DNA from: Nematopogon swammerdamellus
Taxonomy: Eukaryota > Arthropoda > Insecta > Lepidoptera > Adelidae
Assembly (NCBI GenBank): GCA_946902875.1
Contig: OX336345.1
Coordinates: 20,367,395-20,431,394, forward strand
Direction of reading: 5' to 3'
Length of the DNA stretch: 64,000 nucleotides
Numbering within the stretch: the first letter of the stretch is position 1; each line of letters begins with the position of its first letter. Shown one piece after another: positions 50,299 to 60,344 of the stretch. The notes below the pieces were generated by a model that was given only the letters and a program-made list of their open reading frames with translations, searched no databases and was not told where the DNA came from. A program made the translations under genes and the position numbers.

Positions 50299-50686
50299 TA
50301 CTTTTTTTATGTAATCCGGTATGGATGGCGGAGTCAGAGGGGCCAAAGCACATGCTCCGACCAGCCAATATCACCTCCGAGAAGGTAGGTGCCATTCCGG
50401 AGACTTCTCTTTGAATTGCTGGCTATATTTGACTAGTGGAAAACACGCCATCTTACATCCAGTACGGTGGTATGAATCCAGTTGGCTACAATTTGAGCCT
50501 ACCACCTAGTAAGGGGCAAGGGAAGGGACCTACAGTTTTACGCTGGTTCCGAACGGCGAAGCAGCAGGTGTAGGTATGCACGTAAATTTTTCCGTCAGAA
50601 CAAAACTTATTGGTACACACCGACCGGAATCGAACCTCGAACCTCTCGCACGAGAAGCCGTTGCCGACCACTCGGCCACCCGCCGC
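50299..50686 (-). mobile_element. Family C SINE, full length, tRNA Ser/Leu-like head
   Basis: T-rich start, inverted tail TAATCCGGTATGGATGGC, core CCACCTAGTAAGGGGCAAGG, linker GGACCTACAGTTTTACG. At 50590-50686 the minus strand reads GCGGGTGGCCGAGTGGTCGG, GAGAGGTTCGAGGTTCGATT and CCGGTCGGTG. TGGCCGAGTGG and GGTTCGATTCC are canonical A and B boxes of type II tRNAs. The only C copy here with its head preserved. Confidence 0.85.
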
Positions 50687-50754
50687 TAAAGTCTAACTTT
50701 GGAATTAGTCCATCTTACTTATCAGAACTCTTATCCGATGTCCCGTGCCAGTTT

Positions 50755-51170
50755 CCGTAAAAAAACCGGCCAAGTGCGAGGCGAACTCGCGCACCGAGGG
50801 TTCCGTAACGCCATGTCATGGTCAGGGCCGCCACTCACGCCATCTATGGCATGTTTTATGAAATGTTTCATATTAGTTAAAATTCATGATTAATTAAAAT
50901 GCTTCATACTGTTTTCGGTAAATGGCGCGCATACACTTTTTAGATTCTTGTATGGGGAACCCCGTGAATTTTTTACTTTTTCTTGTATGTATTTATTGTT
51001 TGTTGTTATATCGGTCATAATAAATAACACATAGGTATTCCGTGAAAATTTCAACGGGCTACCTATTACGGTTCAAGAAATACTGCCCTCGGACAGACAG
51101 ACAGACAGACAGACGGCGTAGGCTTAGTAATAGGGTCTCTTACGACGGATACGCCCTAAAAACGAACCCT
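50755..51170 (-). repeat. Family L, longest copy
   Basis: CCGGCCAAGTGCGAGGCGAA, CTCGCGCACCGAGGGTTCCG, a long AT-rich middle, CGGGCTACCTATTACGG, (GACA)n, GGCGTAGGCTTAGTAATAGG. The GTGCGAG/CTCGCGCAC hairpin lies next to the GGTTCCGTA end. Confidence 0.65.
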
Positions 51171-51600
51171 AAAAACCAACCATAAATATACAAGGTGTGA
51201 AAACATTTATTGAATTAGAGGAATATTCTACTGAAAAAAAAACAATGTTTCTTAACATTATATTACAGCTACTAATATTAATAATATACCATAGCTCGGA
51301 CGTTTTTCAGTGTCCTCCTTGTTTTTCAGCCTGCCCTCGTGCTTGAAGGCTTCTCAGATTTTTTTTTTATAGAAAAAAAAATTACCAACATTCGCAAATC
51401 GGCTAAGCAGTTCATATTTTACGGGAAACTCACATTTTTACATATAGAGGACCCAATAAATTATACTAATGCTTGGCTCCAAAACGAACCAGTCAGGAAT
51501 TTCGAAGCGGAAGCATAGACTAACGAACATATCTACAGAAAACAGAAGGCATTAATTATATTTTCTCTCTTACGTCACGATTGTAAAATGATTGGATATG
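51171..51600. other. Unassigned AT-rich sequence
   Basis: No repeat or gene recognised. Confidence 0.3.
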
Positions 51601-51607
51601 AAAGGAA

Positions 51608-51728
51608 ACACACATACATACAAACCACTCGCTATAACCGGCAAATCGGACTAATAAGAGTAATCGGTGCTGTGCTGCAAGGACTCAGACAACGCAACAC
51701 CGACCACCGCGGCGAATTTGTTCGCAAA
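51608..51728 (-). mobile_element. Family B SINE, 3' part only, diverged
   Basis: GGCAAATCGGACTAATAAGA, AATCGGTGCTGTGCTGCAAG and CAACACCGACCACCGCGG, then broken off. Confidence 0.7.
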
Positions 51729-51864
51729 GGAGGATGGGCAAAAATGTATGAACTCTGGCCCCAATAGCAATTAATTATATATCAATAGAAAGGTAATTTT
51801 ATGTAGATAACTATGCACTGGTGCGCAAGTTTCCAATTGTTGTCGGATCGGAGCTATTCTGCTT

Positions 51865-52165
51865 TAAGTATGAAATATAAATATACAGTTTTTTCTATAT
51901 ATCACATCTTAGCGTAACCGGAAGTGAATTTTATTTTATCTATCCTGTGTCTCGTATTACTAAATGTGGGTGTACTAAGTTTCATCGAATTCATATGATC
52001 GCTTTAAGAGTTATGTAGGAACATACATACATACAGAAAATATTTCTAAAAATCGTCAATTTAGTTTTAGTATCATACACAGAGCCTACAAACGCAGTAT
52101 CTCATAAAACAAAGTAACTTACTCCATGACCATCCCTTAGTGATTGATTATTATTAGTATTAATG
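51865..52165 (-). mobile_element. Helitron-like family F, 5' part, inverted
   Basis: TCTTAGCGTAACCGGAAGTG, GTCAATTTAGTTTTAGTATC, CCATGACCATCCCTTAG and ATTATTATTAGTATTAATGA are inverse F blocks. It directly abuts the P element at 52168. Confidence 0.6.
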
Positions 52166-52167
52166 AC

Positions 52168-52345
52168 TAGCTGTGCCTGCGGCTCCGCCCGCTCACATAT
52201 TTGACTTCTCTGCTAACCTCATAAGCCATTTAGCGTGATGCTAAGTAGCTTATAATCGATGGGAAGAATCAAGGTATTCGTAGAAACAAACTGTATTAAA
52301 ATCGGTTCAGTGGTTCTCAAGTTATAAGCGGACAGACAGAGCGAC
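52168..52345 (-). mobile_element. Helitron-like family P, with CTAG end
   Basis: CTAGCTGTGCCTGCGGCTCC is the inverted 3' terminus, then AAGCCATTTAGCGTGATGC and TTATAAGCGGACAGACAGAG. Confidence 0.55.
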
Positions 52346-52574
52346 AGACAGATCACTATATCTCCGAACGGACAACGATTTGGCCGAAGCGCCCATAGTA
52401 ACTATTGATCTACTTTAAATACCCAATTCAACCATGTAATACTCATTGCTATTGGAGGGGTGTACCAAAGTGCCCATCCTCCAAATCGTGCATCATTGAA
52501 CAATTTGACTCTGTACACTTATAAAGTGTAAATGTATCTATAGTTCATTCTATCTGAATTTGTTTAAATTATAT
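52346..52574. other. Unassigned sequence
   Basis: Nothing recognised. Confidence 0.3.
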
Positions 52575-52870
52575 TGTTAAATTTTACACCTGATCCACTA
52601 AATTAAGTCCTTGCAGTCAGAACTTCAAAAACAAAACAAAAAAGCAAAAATCTGTTTCTGTTCTTGCTCTCAAGCGTTGCTCTCAAGCGGTCTTATTATG
52701 TGGATAGCACTAAATGCTTGTAAAAATTATTATGGAAAAAAAAGCCCTGCGAAGTTTCTCACCGGTTCTTCTTCGTGGGTGTAATCGAACCGGATAGAAC
52801 AAATTGTAACAAATTCAGCATGACTGTAGTCATGCTGTCTAATGAATGCTTATTAAACAATATACAATAT
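52575..52870 (+). mobile_element. LINE 3'-UTR (M-related), tail AATATACAATATACAAT
   Basis: AAATTAAGTCCTTGCAGTCA, TTGCTCTCAAGCGG, GCGAAGTTTCTCACCGGTTC and TTCGTGGGTGTAATCGAACC. The same series is at 62930-63210 and, inverted, at 57095-57190. Confidence 0.6.
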
Positions 52871-53216
52871 ACAATTTAAATATCGATATTTTTGGAAAAA
52901 TTAATCGAAGTAAATGTTTTCTCTAAATTACAGCGTTTACCTGCATGCAGCCCATAACGCATGCGCTCCTTGGCCGTCTGCCAAATATCGTAACAGCTGT
53001 ATGTCTATGGCCGGTACACCGTCCGTACCTACTATCCAATCCACCCACTTCCATACACCCACCGTGTACGATGTACGGTCACTGAATACATTACATTACA
53101 ATACACATTTAAACAAGCCCCGATCCTTAAAAAGTAAAAAATAATTTGCGTTTACTTACTTAAAGGAGTCGGGGGACCACTAAGTAAATTCCCGCGCAGA
53201 CCTTAGTTTTACCTTA
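52871..53216. other. Unassigned sequence
   Basis: A 76-codon frame at 52914 without recognised motifs. Confidence 0.25.
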
Positions 53217-53530
53217 GTTTTAGCCCCTTACTAGGTGGTAGGCTCAAATTGTAGCCGACTGGATTGGTACCGCCGTACGTAAATAGTTTGTGTTTTCCGT
53301 CCAGTTCAGTGTAGCCGGCACGACCGAAGGGAAGCGCTGACGTGGCACCAAGAGTTCACCCGGTGTTATGGGCTGACATCACGGATGAAGTAGGTGATGT
53401 AGCCAACCGTGTCAGTTTCCATAAAAAAAATGTCTCCGGTATAGCACCTACCTTCTCGGACGTGATATCCGCTGGTCAGAGCATGTTCTTTGGCCCCTCT
53501 GAATCAGCCACTCATACCGGATTACATAAA
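53217..53530 (+). mobile_element. C-A-C SINE mosaic
   Basis: 53217-53273 is C core (TAGGTGGTAGGCTCAAATTG). 53277-53430 is the A mid and tail (GTAAATAGTTTGTGTTTTCC to TTTCCATAAAAAAA). 53431-53530 is the C tail (TCTCCGGTATAGCACCTACC to GGATTACATAAAAC). Either a truncated A inserted in C or a template-switch product. Confidence 0.8.
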
Positions 53531-53559
53531 ACAAAAGGTGAAAACCGTTAGACTTACAA

Positions 53560-53812
53560 GCGACTAAGGGATATGACTCCCTTCTTATATTACTAGGTGG
53601 TAGGGTTTAACCCGCCCGGGTTGGTACCACCGCACTGAATGAAAGGTCGGTCGAAACGGCTATGTAAATAGTTTGTGTTTTCCGTCCAGTTCAGTGTAGC
53701 CGGCACGACCGAGGGGAGGCACTGACGTGGCACCAAGTTCACCCGGTGTTATGGGCTGACATCATGGATGTTGTAGGTGATGTAAGCCAACCGAGTCAGT
53801 TTCCATAAAAAA
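53560..53812 (+). mobile_element. Family A SINE, B-head lineage, head truncated
   Basis: GCGACTAAGGGATATGACTC, core, GCACTGACGTGGCACCAAG and CGAGTCAGTTTCCATAAAAA. Confidence 0.82.
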
Positions 53813-54042
53813 AAAAAAGCAATTTGCTCACGCACTTATGTATTTCATATTGGTCAATTTGAAATCAACTTTTACTGGCACAAAGTGACTAAGGAGGCCA
53901 GCCTGCCTATTCTCTATTGCCGGTTATTGCATTATTAGCCGCAGTTCTGTCTCACTATAAACACATTGAGAAGCCCGTTGGACCGAGTGAGACGGAGCAT
54001 GAGAATTTGCTAATAGGGATGAATTGACACGATCGTCGCTTT

Positions 54043-54126
54043 TGTACCGTGTGGGGTCGGTACTTAAAAAGAATAGCCCCACTGCATCTCTCCCCGTCGC
54101 ATGTCGTAAAAGTCGACTAAGGGATC
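54043..54126 (+). mobile_element. Family B head fragment
   Basis: TACCGTGTGGGGTCGGTACT, GAATAGCCCCACTGCATCTC and GTAAAAGTCGACTAAGGGAT, then it passes directly into a complete A SINE. Confidence 0.8.
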
Positions 54127-54472
54127 GTCAGCCTCGGCAGCTTAATGGTGCGGTCAGTTATTGGATGGATGACCGCCCGACTGTTGGAGGCTGACCGTGG
54201 TTCGGATTCCACGTTAAACTGTAGGTCCCTTCCCTTCTTACCTTACTAGGTGGTAGGGTTTATCCCGGCCGGGTTGGTACCACCGCACTGAGCGAAACGT
54301 CAGTCGAAACGGCTATGTAAATAGTTCGTGTTTTCCGTCCAGTTCAGTATAGCCGGCGCGAAATGAAGGGAAGCACTGACATGGCACCTAGTTCACCCGG
54401 TGTTATGGGCTGACATCACGGATGTTGTAGGTGATGTAGCCAAACGTGTCAAGTTTCCATAAAAAAAAAAAT
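54127..54472 (+). mobile_element. Family A SINE with composite head, part of 5S-like block deleted
   Basis: TCGTCAGCCTCGGCAGCTTA, then GGTGCGGTCAG joined to TTATTGGATGGATGACCGCC (the TTAAGCAACGCT section is missing), GTGGTTCGGATTCCACG, core and GTTTCCATAAAAAAA. Confidence 0.85.
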
Positions 54473-54497
54473 ATTTTTATAATAGCCTAAGAATATA

Positions 54498-54585
54498 GCA
54501 CGGCATCTCAGTCGCCCCTTTACGACATGTACGGGGAGAGATGCAGTGGCCCTATTCTTTACAAGTACCGGGCCACACACGAGGC
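54498..54585 (-). mobile_element. Family B head fragment, inverted
   Basis: AGCACGGCATCTCAGTCGCC, TTTACGACATGTACGGGGAG and CAAGTACCGGGCCACACACG. Confidence 0.65.
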
Positions 54586-55202
54586 ATAGTTTGAAATTTT
54601 AGATTAGACATTTATTTAGACAGATTAGGCCGGTGATGGAGTACTGCAGTCACATCTGGGAGGGTAGTCCCCATTATCTGCTAGCATCCTTGGACTCGAT
54701 ACAGCGCCGAGCCATCCGTCTTGTTGGTGACCCGAAACTTACAGATGGTCTGGAGTCCCTAAGTCACAGACGATTTGTGGGTTCGCTTAGTCTGTTTTAC
54801 AGATACTATCACGGACGCTGCTCTGCGGAACTAGCATCCCTTATTCCCTGCCACCCGTCCTATCTCCGCATGACTCGTCGCAGAGAGACTCAGCACCCTT
54901 TTGTTGTTGACATTGGGCTTTTGAGAACCCATCGGTTTTCTAAATCGTTTCTTTGTCGCACCGCTAGAGTGTGGAACTGTCTTCCGGCGAGTGTATTTCC
55001 TGATTCCTTTAACCTGGGTGTCTTCAAGCGTCGTATTAACGGGCTAGACAGCCTAGCAACAGTCCGCAAATCTGCTGGCATGGCACCTAACTGAGCGTGG
55101 TTTCGCGAGGAGAGGTGATTTTGGCTCTGTCGACTGCACCATTGGTCCCTCGGCACAGCCACCCATGCTGGTTTACGTAAAAAAAAAAAAAAAAAAAAAA
55201 AA
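54580..55202 (+). pseudogene. LINE (CR1/Jockey-type) RT thumb and C-terminus, best-preserved family E copy
   Basis: The frame from about 54627 to the stop at 55094 is open. It reads [54 protein letters not shown] and [20 protein letters not shown], ending in [20 protein letters not shown] and R.A..LW(N)CLP are the known thumb-to-C-terminus pattern. The catalytic FADD part and endonuclease are absent, so it is a 5'-truncated insertion. A 3'-UTR of about 80 bp and 24 A (55179-55202) follow, which fits target-primed reverse transcription. Confidence 0.85.
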
Positions 55203-55244
55203 TTAATGCGAAATGGACAATACTGTCCTGCCGTCCGTCCGTTC

Positions 55245-55425
55245 GATGGCTGTTATTTTTGAAACCGTAATAGCTAGCCGGTTAAAATTTGCACATAATA
55301 TGTTATTTTGACGTATATAACAACATTATTATAATAAACAATTCAAAACGTGAAACATTTAAATAAATTTTTTTATGGTGCGGAATCTTCGGTGCGCGAA
55401 TCCGACTCGCACTTGACCGGTTTGT
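55245..55425 (+). repeat. Family L copy
   Basis: CGTCCGTCCGTTCG, AACCGTAATAGCTAGCCGG, GGTGCGCGAATCCGACTCGC and ACTTGACCGGTTT. Confidence 0.6.
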
Positions 55426-55738
55426 GTCAGAGCTCTAACGATTTGTTGTCGTTCCCTAAAGTGTTTGCGGTGTAACGTAACATGTCACATCTATCGTTCC
55501 ACCTGACGAGGGACGTGAATGTGTGAAAATGACGTGATAGCATTAGCGTGGTTAATGGACCCACTCCCGGAAACTGACTCACCTAATTAACGAATAGCTT
55601 CACTAACTTGCGTCGACTCGACGCGAGACGCGGTTATGTCAACATCGAGGGAGATAGATGCCAAGAGATATGCGTGTTAGCACAGATTACTTATTAACAC
55701 TTATTAACACTTTTAAACATTCATAACATAAATCTCTC
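55426..55738. other. Unassigned sequence
   Basis: No gene or repeat recognised. Confidence 0.3.
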
Positions 55739-55851
55739 CATAGAAAAAGTTCCATACCTACGGCTTTAATAGCCTAATGTTTCACGTCGCCAATCGCTGC
55801 GTGCGAAAATGTACCTAAAAGATCGAGTGTAAAGTGATTATTGCTTTGCAG
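55739..55851 (+). repeat. Dispersed repeat R, copy 2
   Basis: Matches 46527-46636 from AGAAAAAGTTCCATACC to GATTATTGCTTTGCA with few substitutions. Confidence 0.65.
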
Positions 55852-55919
55852 CTGCGCGCAGTAGCGTGGGCGCGCGTGTAGGTATGCTCCGCGCGGCTGT
55901 CGAATTTTCACTGAATTAG

Positions 55920-56155
55920 GCTCGCTCGTATAGTATATTAAGCTGAGTAATCGGTGTTGCGCTGCAAGTACTCTTGTAAATTACGGCACAACACCGACCG
56001 CCTAGTTTAGCAAAGTATTCGGACAAGGTGACTATAACACGAAGACCCACCTGCTGCATGACTCGGTGGAAGTACCGTGCCAAGGTGAGAGGTCGCCTGT
56101 CGCCCTTTAGCACAACATCTTGTCCTTATCCCTGTCGTCTTTTACGACATGCACT
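55920..56155 (-). mobile_element. Family B SINE, truncated at both ends
   Basis: GAGTAATCGGTGTTGCGCTG, ACAACACCGACCGCC, CACCTGCTGCATGACTCGG, ACAACATCTTGTCCTTATCC and ACGACATGCACTGGG. Confidence 0.75.
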
Positions 56156-56159
56156 GGGT

Positions 56160-56340
56160 GGGCATTACAAGAAAAAAGAATTGTAAAAATCGGATAAGGT
56201 TTAGGGGGGTAAAAACATAAATACAGAAAGACGATTATGTATGGAGAACGTTAACAGCCGGACGGACAGACGGACAGACAGACGAGCAGACGGCGTAGGT
56301 TTAGTAATAGGCTTCCGTACGGAGTACGGAAACCTGAAAA
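56160..56340 (-). repeat. Family L fragment
   Basis: GGACGGACAGACGGACAGAC, GCGTAGGTTTAGTAATAGG and GTACGGAGTACGGAAACC. Confidence 0.55.
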
Positions 56341-56654
56341 AGACAAAGTACTACACACGATCGTCGCTTTTATACCTAATTGTTGCGACCTCTCCGTTCC
56401 TCTGAGATTGTTTTCCTCGTAAATTTTCCTCGATGGCCCCCGTAAGCCCGAGAGTACGTGTATACCTACATAGCCATACTTGTAGCTAGCTTTTCCATTA
56501 CCAGAGGCCTATTTAGGTATGTGGCTTTAGGGTCATTTCATCAGACAGCAAAATATTGAGGACCAAACATTATTTTCAATAGGCAATTAATTCAAATAAT
56601 TATTTTCAGTCTATTTTGTTGTGATATTGTATATTTTTGGTTTATTAATTTTTT
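56341..56654. other. Unassigned sequence
   Basis: AT-rich, nothing recognised. Confidence 0.3.
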
Positions 56655-57075
56655 CTTTTTTTATGTAATCCGGTATGGGTGGCTGAGTCGGAGGGGCCAA
56701 AGCGCATGCTCCGACCAGCCAATATCACGTCCGAGAAGGTAGGTGCCATACCGGAGACTTGCCTGGATTGCTGGCTATACTGGACTAGAGGAGAACACAA
56801 CCGAGGCTGCTATGCGGCCATCTTACATCCAGTATTTCTATTTCTTTTGACCTTTTTGTACAATGACATAATATGTTTGATTTTAATTTGTTACACTTGT
56901 AGTATTTAAATATTTTGTGCATTTTAAATTTTCTATGTTTTGACGATGGCCTATTTTTGCTTGGATCGAAATAGTAGGTATAATAAGAAATTTGCTTATA
57001 AAATCTGACCTGTCTAAGTGTATAAATATACCAAAAAGACCAAATAAATACCATACCATACCATACCAGTACGGT
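56655..57075 (-). mobile_element. Family C SINE split by a LINE tail
   Basis: 56655-56835 is the inverted C tail and core to CATCTTACATCCAGTA. 57065-57075 resumes CCAGTACGGTGG. CCAGTA is repeated on both sides of the insert. Confidence 0.7.
56836..57064 (+). mobile_element. Short LINE 3' end with (ATACC)n tail
   Basis: AT-rich insert ending AAATAAATACCATACCATACC. A pentamer tail and short flanking repeat fit a 5'-truncated LINE. The overlapping minus-strand frames are not genes. Confidence 0.45.
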
Positions 57076-57094
57076 GGTTTTACATCATATTGTT

Positions 57095-57190
57095 TGTTGT
57101 TTATTGATAATTCATATGGCAGTATAACTGCACTCGAACTTGTCACAATTTGTTCTACCCGGTTCGATTACACCCACGAAGAAGTACCGG
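57095..57190 (-). mobile_element. M-related LINE 3'-UTR, inverted
   Basis: TTGTTTATTGATAATTCAT, ACTTGTCACAATTTGTTCTA and GGTTCGATTACACCCACGAA are the inverse of the series at 63100-63200. Confidence 0.6.
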
Positions 57191-57565
57191 TAAAAAACTG
57201 TTTTAAAAAACATAAAACCGACTTCCTAAAAAAAGTAGAACTAAAAAACTATTTAAAATAAAAATATAAAAACCGCCTTCAAAAATATATGAAATAAAAA
57301 CCTAAAAAAAAAAACGAACCCTAGAGTTGAATGCGGTGCTAAAAAGGCTACACAAATCACAAAGGATATTATCATCCGCTCATGTTTTCTTTCATGCATC
57401 ATTTTTGCTTGCTTTAGCACCGCCTTCAACTCTAGGGTTCGTTTTTTTTTTTTAGGTTTTTATTTCATATATTTTTGAAGGCGGTTTTTATATTTTTATT
57501 TTAAATAGTTTTTTAGTTCTACTTTTTTTAGGAAGTCGGTTTTATGTTTTTTAAAACAGTTTTTT
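57190..57565. repeat. Palindrome of family I, arms of about 150 bp
   Basis: TTTTAAAAAACATAAAACCG, ACTTCCTAAAAAAAGTAGAA and AACCCTAGAGTTGAATGCGG mirror ACCGCCTTCAACTCTAGGGT, AGTTCTACTTTTTTTAGG and AAGTCGGTTTTATG. The spacer is about 60 bp (CAAATCACAAAGG...). Confidence 0.8.
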
Positions 57566-57609
57566 TTATTTCACAGTTTTTTTTAGTAATTTTTGCTATT
57601 AATGTACTC

Positions 57610-57646
57610 GGCGGAATCGCTCGGCCTTCGGCCTCGCGATTCCGCC
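57610..57646. repeat. 37-bp GC-rich hairpin
   Basis: GGCGGAATCGC, TC, GGCCTTCGGCC, TC, GCGATTCCGCC: a self-complementary block with a nested GGCC..GGCC stem. GGCCTTCGGCC is also the core of the 6187 minisatellite unit. Confidence 0.8.
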
Positions 57647-57688
57647 TCGCTTTCCAATCCGATCTTGACCCAATTAAAATAGGACCAC

Positions 57689-58033
57689 GTCAGCTTCGAT
57701 AGCTCAGTGGTGCAGACAGTCAACTGTCGCTATTGAATTTTAAGCAACGCTGGGTGCGGTCAGTACTTAGATGGGTGACCGCTGACCGTTGGAGGCTGAC
57801 CAAGGTTCGGATTCCTCGTAAAACTGTAAGTCCCTTCCCTCGTAATCTTACTTGGTGGTAGGGTTTAACCTTCCCGGGTTGATACCACCGCACTGAATTA
57901 AACGTCGGTCGAAACGGCTATGTAAATAGTTTGTGTTTTCCGACCAGTTCAGTGTAGTCACCACGATCAAAGGGGGAAGCACTGACATGGCACTGGTGTT
58001 ATGGGCTGACATCACGGACGTTGTAGGTGATGT
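57689..58033 (+). mobile_element. Family A SINE, composite head, tail end lost
   Basis: GATAGCTCAGTGGTGCAGAC, TTTTAAGCAACGCTGGGTGC, GGTCAGTACTTAGATGGGTG, ACCGCTGACCG, AAGGTTCGGATTCCTCG, core, to GTAGGTGATGTTGCA where CAACCGTGTCAG should be. The 5S-like block is longest here. Confidence 0.88.
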
Positions 58034-58225
58034 TGCAGAACTTAGTAGAATGGACAGACATAAACGTGTTACGGAAGCCTACTTTTATTATAAAATAACC
58101 GTCGGAGGACCTTGGTTGAAAATTGTAAAATTTAGTAGAACGGATAGACATGCATATGTTACGGAACCCTACATTCATTTTGCAGAACTTAGTAGAATGG
58201 ACAGACATAAACGTGTTACGGAACC
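58034..58225 (+). repeat. Three tandem ACTTAGTAGAATGGACAGAC units
   Basis: CAGAACTTAGTAGAATGGAC..GTTACGGAA.CCTAC at 58035 and 58184 and a diverged unit at 58130. The spacing is uneven (about 95 and 55 bp). Directly replaces the A tail. Confidence 0.6.
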
Positions 58226-58400
58226 CTACTTAACAGTTGCACTCCGGGAGTGCCGGCAGATCCCGTGCCACTCTAACTTAACCCTTAACGCAATGACTTA
58301 AGGTTTCATTTTAAAAATGACGCTGACGCGATGTCGCGAGTTATACATTTTTACCCACCTAAAAAAGTGCCAAGAGCCGCTAAAGAAGTTTTCACTTCAA
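58226..58400 (-). mobile_element. Family J element, simple copy
   Basis: ACAGTTGCACTCCGGGAGTG, CCGGCAGATCCCG, AACCCTTAACGCAATGACTT and AGCCGCTAAAGAAGTTTTCACTTC. Inverse of 44474-44632 plus 44880-44906. Confidence 0.6.
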
Positions 58401-58404
58401 AAAC

Positions 58405-59366
58405 CTCAGGGTTATCCCCTTTCAAATAAAAAAAAAAGAATTTTCAAAATCGGCCCACAATTGACGGAGTAATCGCGTAACAAACATCCAAAAAAAGAAA
58501 ACATACCGTCGAATTGAGAATCTTTTAGGTCTAAAGTAAATTTCTCGTGAAGACAAATGCAACGAGCCCAAACACGATGGGTTTATCATGTGTAGTTTAG
58601 GAGTTCCTATGGCCACCTTCTGTCTCCATCATCAAACCAGCTCGATGGTACTCGGTACAGTAGGTACTGGCCAGGTACCATAATAAATTAAGCGCCGGTC
58701 GGAAAAGATAAAAAATTTCAAATTTAGAATATTCATGAAACAAGGGTCCGAATATGTATCACTAGTATATCGATTCATGTATTTCAACAGGACAGAGAAA
58801 ATTTCAAAATATTAGGTATTTAATACTTTTTTTTTTTTTTGTTTTTTGGAAATCGGTTTAATATTTTTTAAAACAGTTTTTAATTTCATTCTTTTTAGTA
58901 ATATTACATAAAAAAGAATAATCGAAATCGAATAATCGAAATCGATTGAAGTGGTACAGAATTATTCGCCATATGTGTCAGACTGCAAATTGCTGAATAA
59001 GTCCACATCACAAATGTTTTGCTGAAGGTAACCACACACCATACTAATTTATCAAACTGAAAATTGCCGAAAACGACCACATCACAAGTTTTGCTGAAGG
59101 TAACCACACACCATAGTATTATGCTGATTTTTCGAAAACCACTGAACCAATTTCGATAAAATTGAAATGGGACCACCTTGGAAGTATGACCTAACTAACA
59201 AAAAAAGAATTTTCTAAATCGGCCCTCAATTGACGGAGAAATCGTGTTACAAACATAAAAAAAAATAAAAAAAAAAAAAAAAAATAAATAAAAAAAAAAA
59301 AATAAAAAAAAAAAAAACATACAGACGAATTGAGAACCTCCTCCTTTTTTGGAAGTCGGTTAAAAA
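58405..59366. mobile_element. Family I-type fragments
   Basis: AATCGGCCCACAATTGACGG at 58448 and AATCGGCCCTCAATTGACGG at 59216. The right edge GAACCTCCTCCTTTTTTGGA, AGTCGGTTAAAAA is the inverse of the 40021 terminus. 58970-59130 has two diverged copies of CCACATCACAA..GCTGAAGGTAACCACACACC. 59250-59320 is an A-rich run. No coding part. Confidence 0.5.
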
Positions 59367-59608
59367 CAGTAGGTCCCTTACCTTGCTCCTTACTAGGTGG
59401 TAGGCTCAAATTTTAGCCGACTGGGTTGATACTGGATGTAAGATGGCCGCTTAGCAGCCTCGGTTGTGTTCTCCTCTATTCCAGTATAGCCAGCAATCCA
59501 GGGAAGTCTCCGGTATGGCACCTACCTTCTTGGAGGTGATATTGGCTGGTCGGAGCATGTGCTTTGGCCCCTCCGAGTCAGCCACCCATACCGGATTACA
59601 TAAAAAAA
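59367..59608 (+). mobile_element. Family C SINE, core and tail
   Basis: AACAGTAGGTCCCTTACC, CTTACTAGGTGGTAGGCTCA, CTGGATGTAAGATGGCCGC, GGAGGTGATATTGGC and GGATTACATAAAAAAA. Confidence 0.85.
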
Positions 59609-60104
59609 ACTTAGCAGGGTATTATTTTTTTCATACTTATTCTTACAAGTATTTTAGTGACTAGACACATAATAACATCGCCCACAGTCTATTGAAAACA
59701 CAGCTTGATAGAAAGATGAAATTTTTTTAGTATGTCCTCCTGCCCAGTGTAACGCTTCACCTTGGTGATCCAGGGTGTGGCACCCCCGCAGATCTGTACC
59801 TGTTTGGAAGATAAAATTGTCGTGCGTGTCACGTGGTCAGTGGCGGCTTTCTGCCTAAATACGGCTCAGTCCGTTACTGTAGCTCGGTCTATGGCTCGGT
59901 CGACTCGAGGCGAGCCCTCCGGCGCGGCGCCCGACAACCCCCTAGCCCATGTAGGGGTTGATTGATGACTCCCATACTTCTCTTAGTAACTGGGCGGGGC
60001 GAGGCAATAGCGTCTCTTCACCTTGACCCATGACTGTTACTGTTGGTATTGTAAAATTTAGTGAAATTAAATTTATTAATAGACACGAAAATTAATTAAG
60101 GAAA
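59609..60104. other. Unassigned sequence
   Basis: A 67-codon frame at 59762 and a GC-rich part at 59880-59950; no family recognised. Confidence 0.3.
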
Positions 60105-60260
60105 TCTACCTTCTAGGCTTCCGTACGGGATACGGAAACCTAAAAATCGCCAATTTCGTTTTAGTATCATACATAGAGTCTACAAATGCAATATGTCATT
60201 AAAACAAAGTAGCTTACTCCGTGACCATCCCTTACAGATTTATTATTAGCATTGATTGGT
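60105..60260 (-). mobile_element. Family L end joined to inverted family F
   Basis: CTTCCGTACGGGATACGGAA, then CAATTTCGTTTTAGTATCAT, CTCCGTGACCATCCCTTACA and GATTTATTATTAGCATTGA. Confidence 0.55.
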
Positions 60261-60344
60261 GATCAAAAGTAAAATTAGTTAGAATAGGGTGCTGCGCTGA
60301 GTGGCGGTTCCCAGGTGAAGCAAGTGAGGTGCCGCCTCACGCCG

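Noticed and set aside
50590..50686. Possible tRNA-Ser/Leu gene on the minus strand
   Set aside because: A and B boxes are good but acceptor pairing and an anticodon arm are not evident, and it continues into a C-family SINE.
58034..58225. Short spaced repeats resembling a CRISPR array
   Set aside because: Three uneven, diverged units, in a eukaryotic TE context; no cas genes.
57933..58301. 122-codon frame with internal repeats
   Set aside because: Spans a SINE tail, tandem units and the start of family J; not a gene.
59250..59320. Long A-rich run as a poly-A insertion scar
   Set aside because: It lies inside a family I fragment that is A-rich in its other copies.
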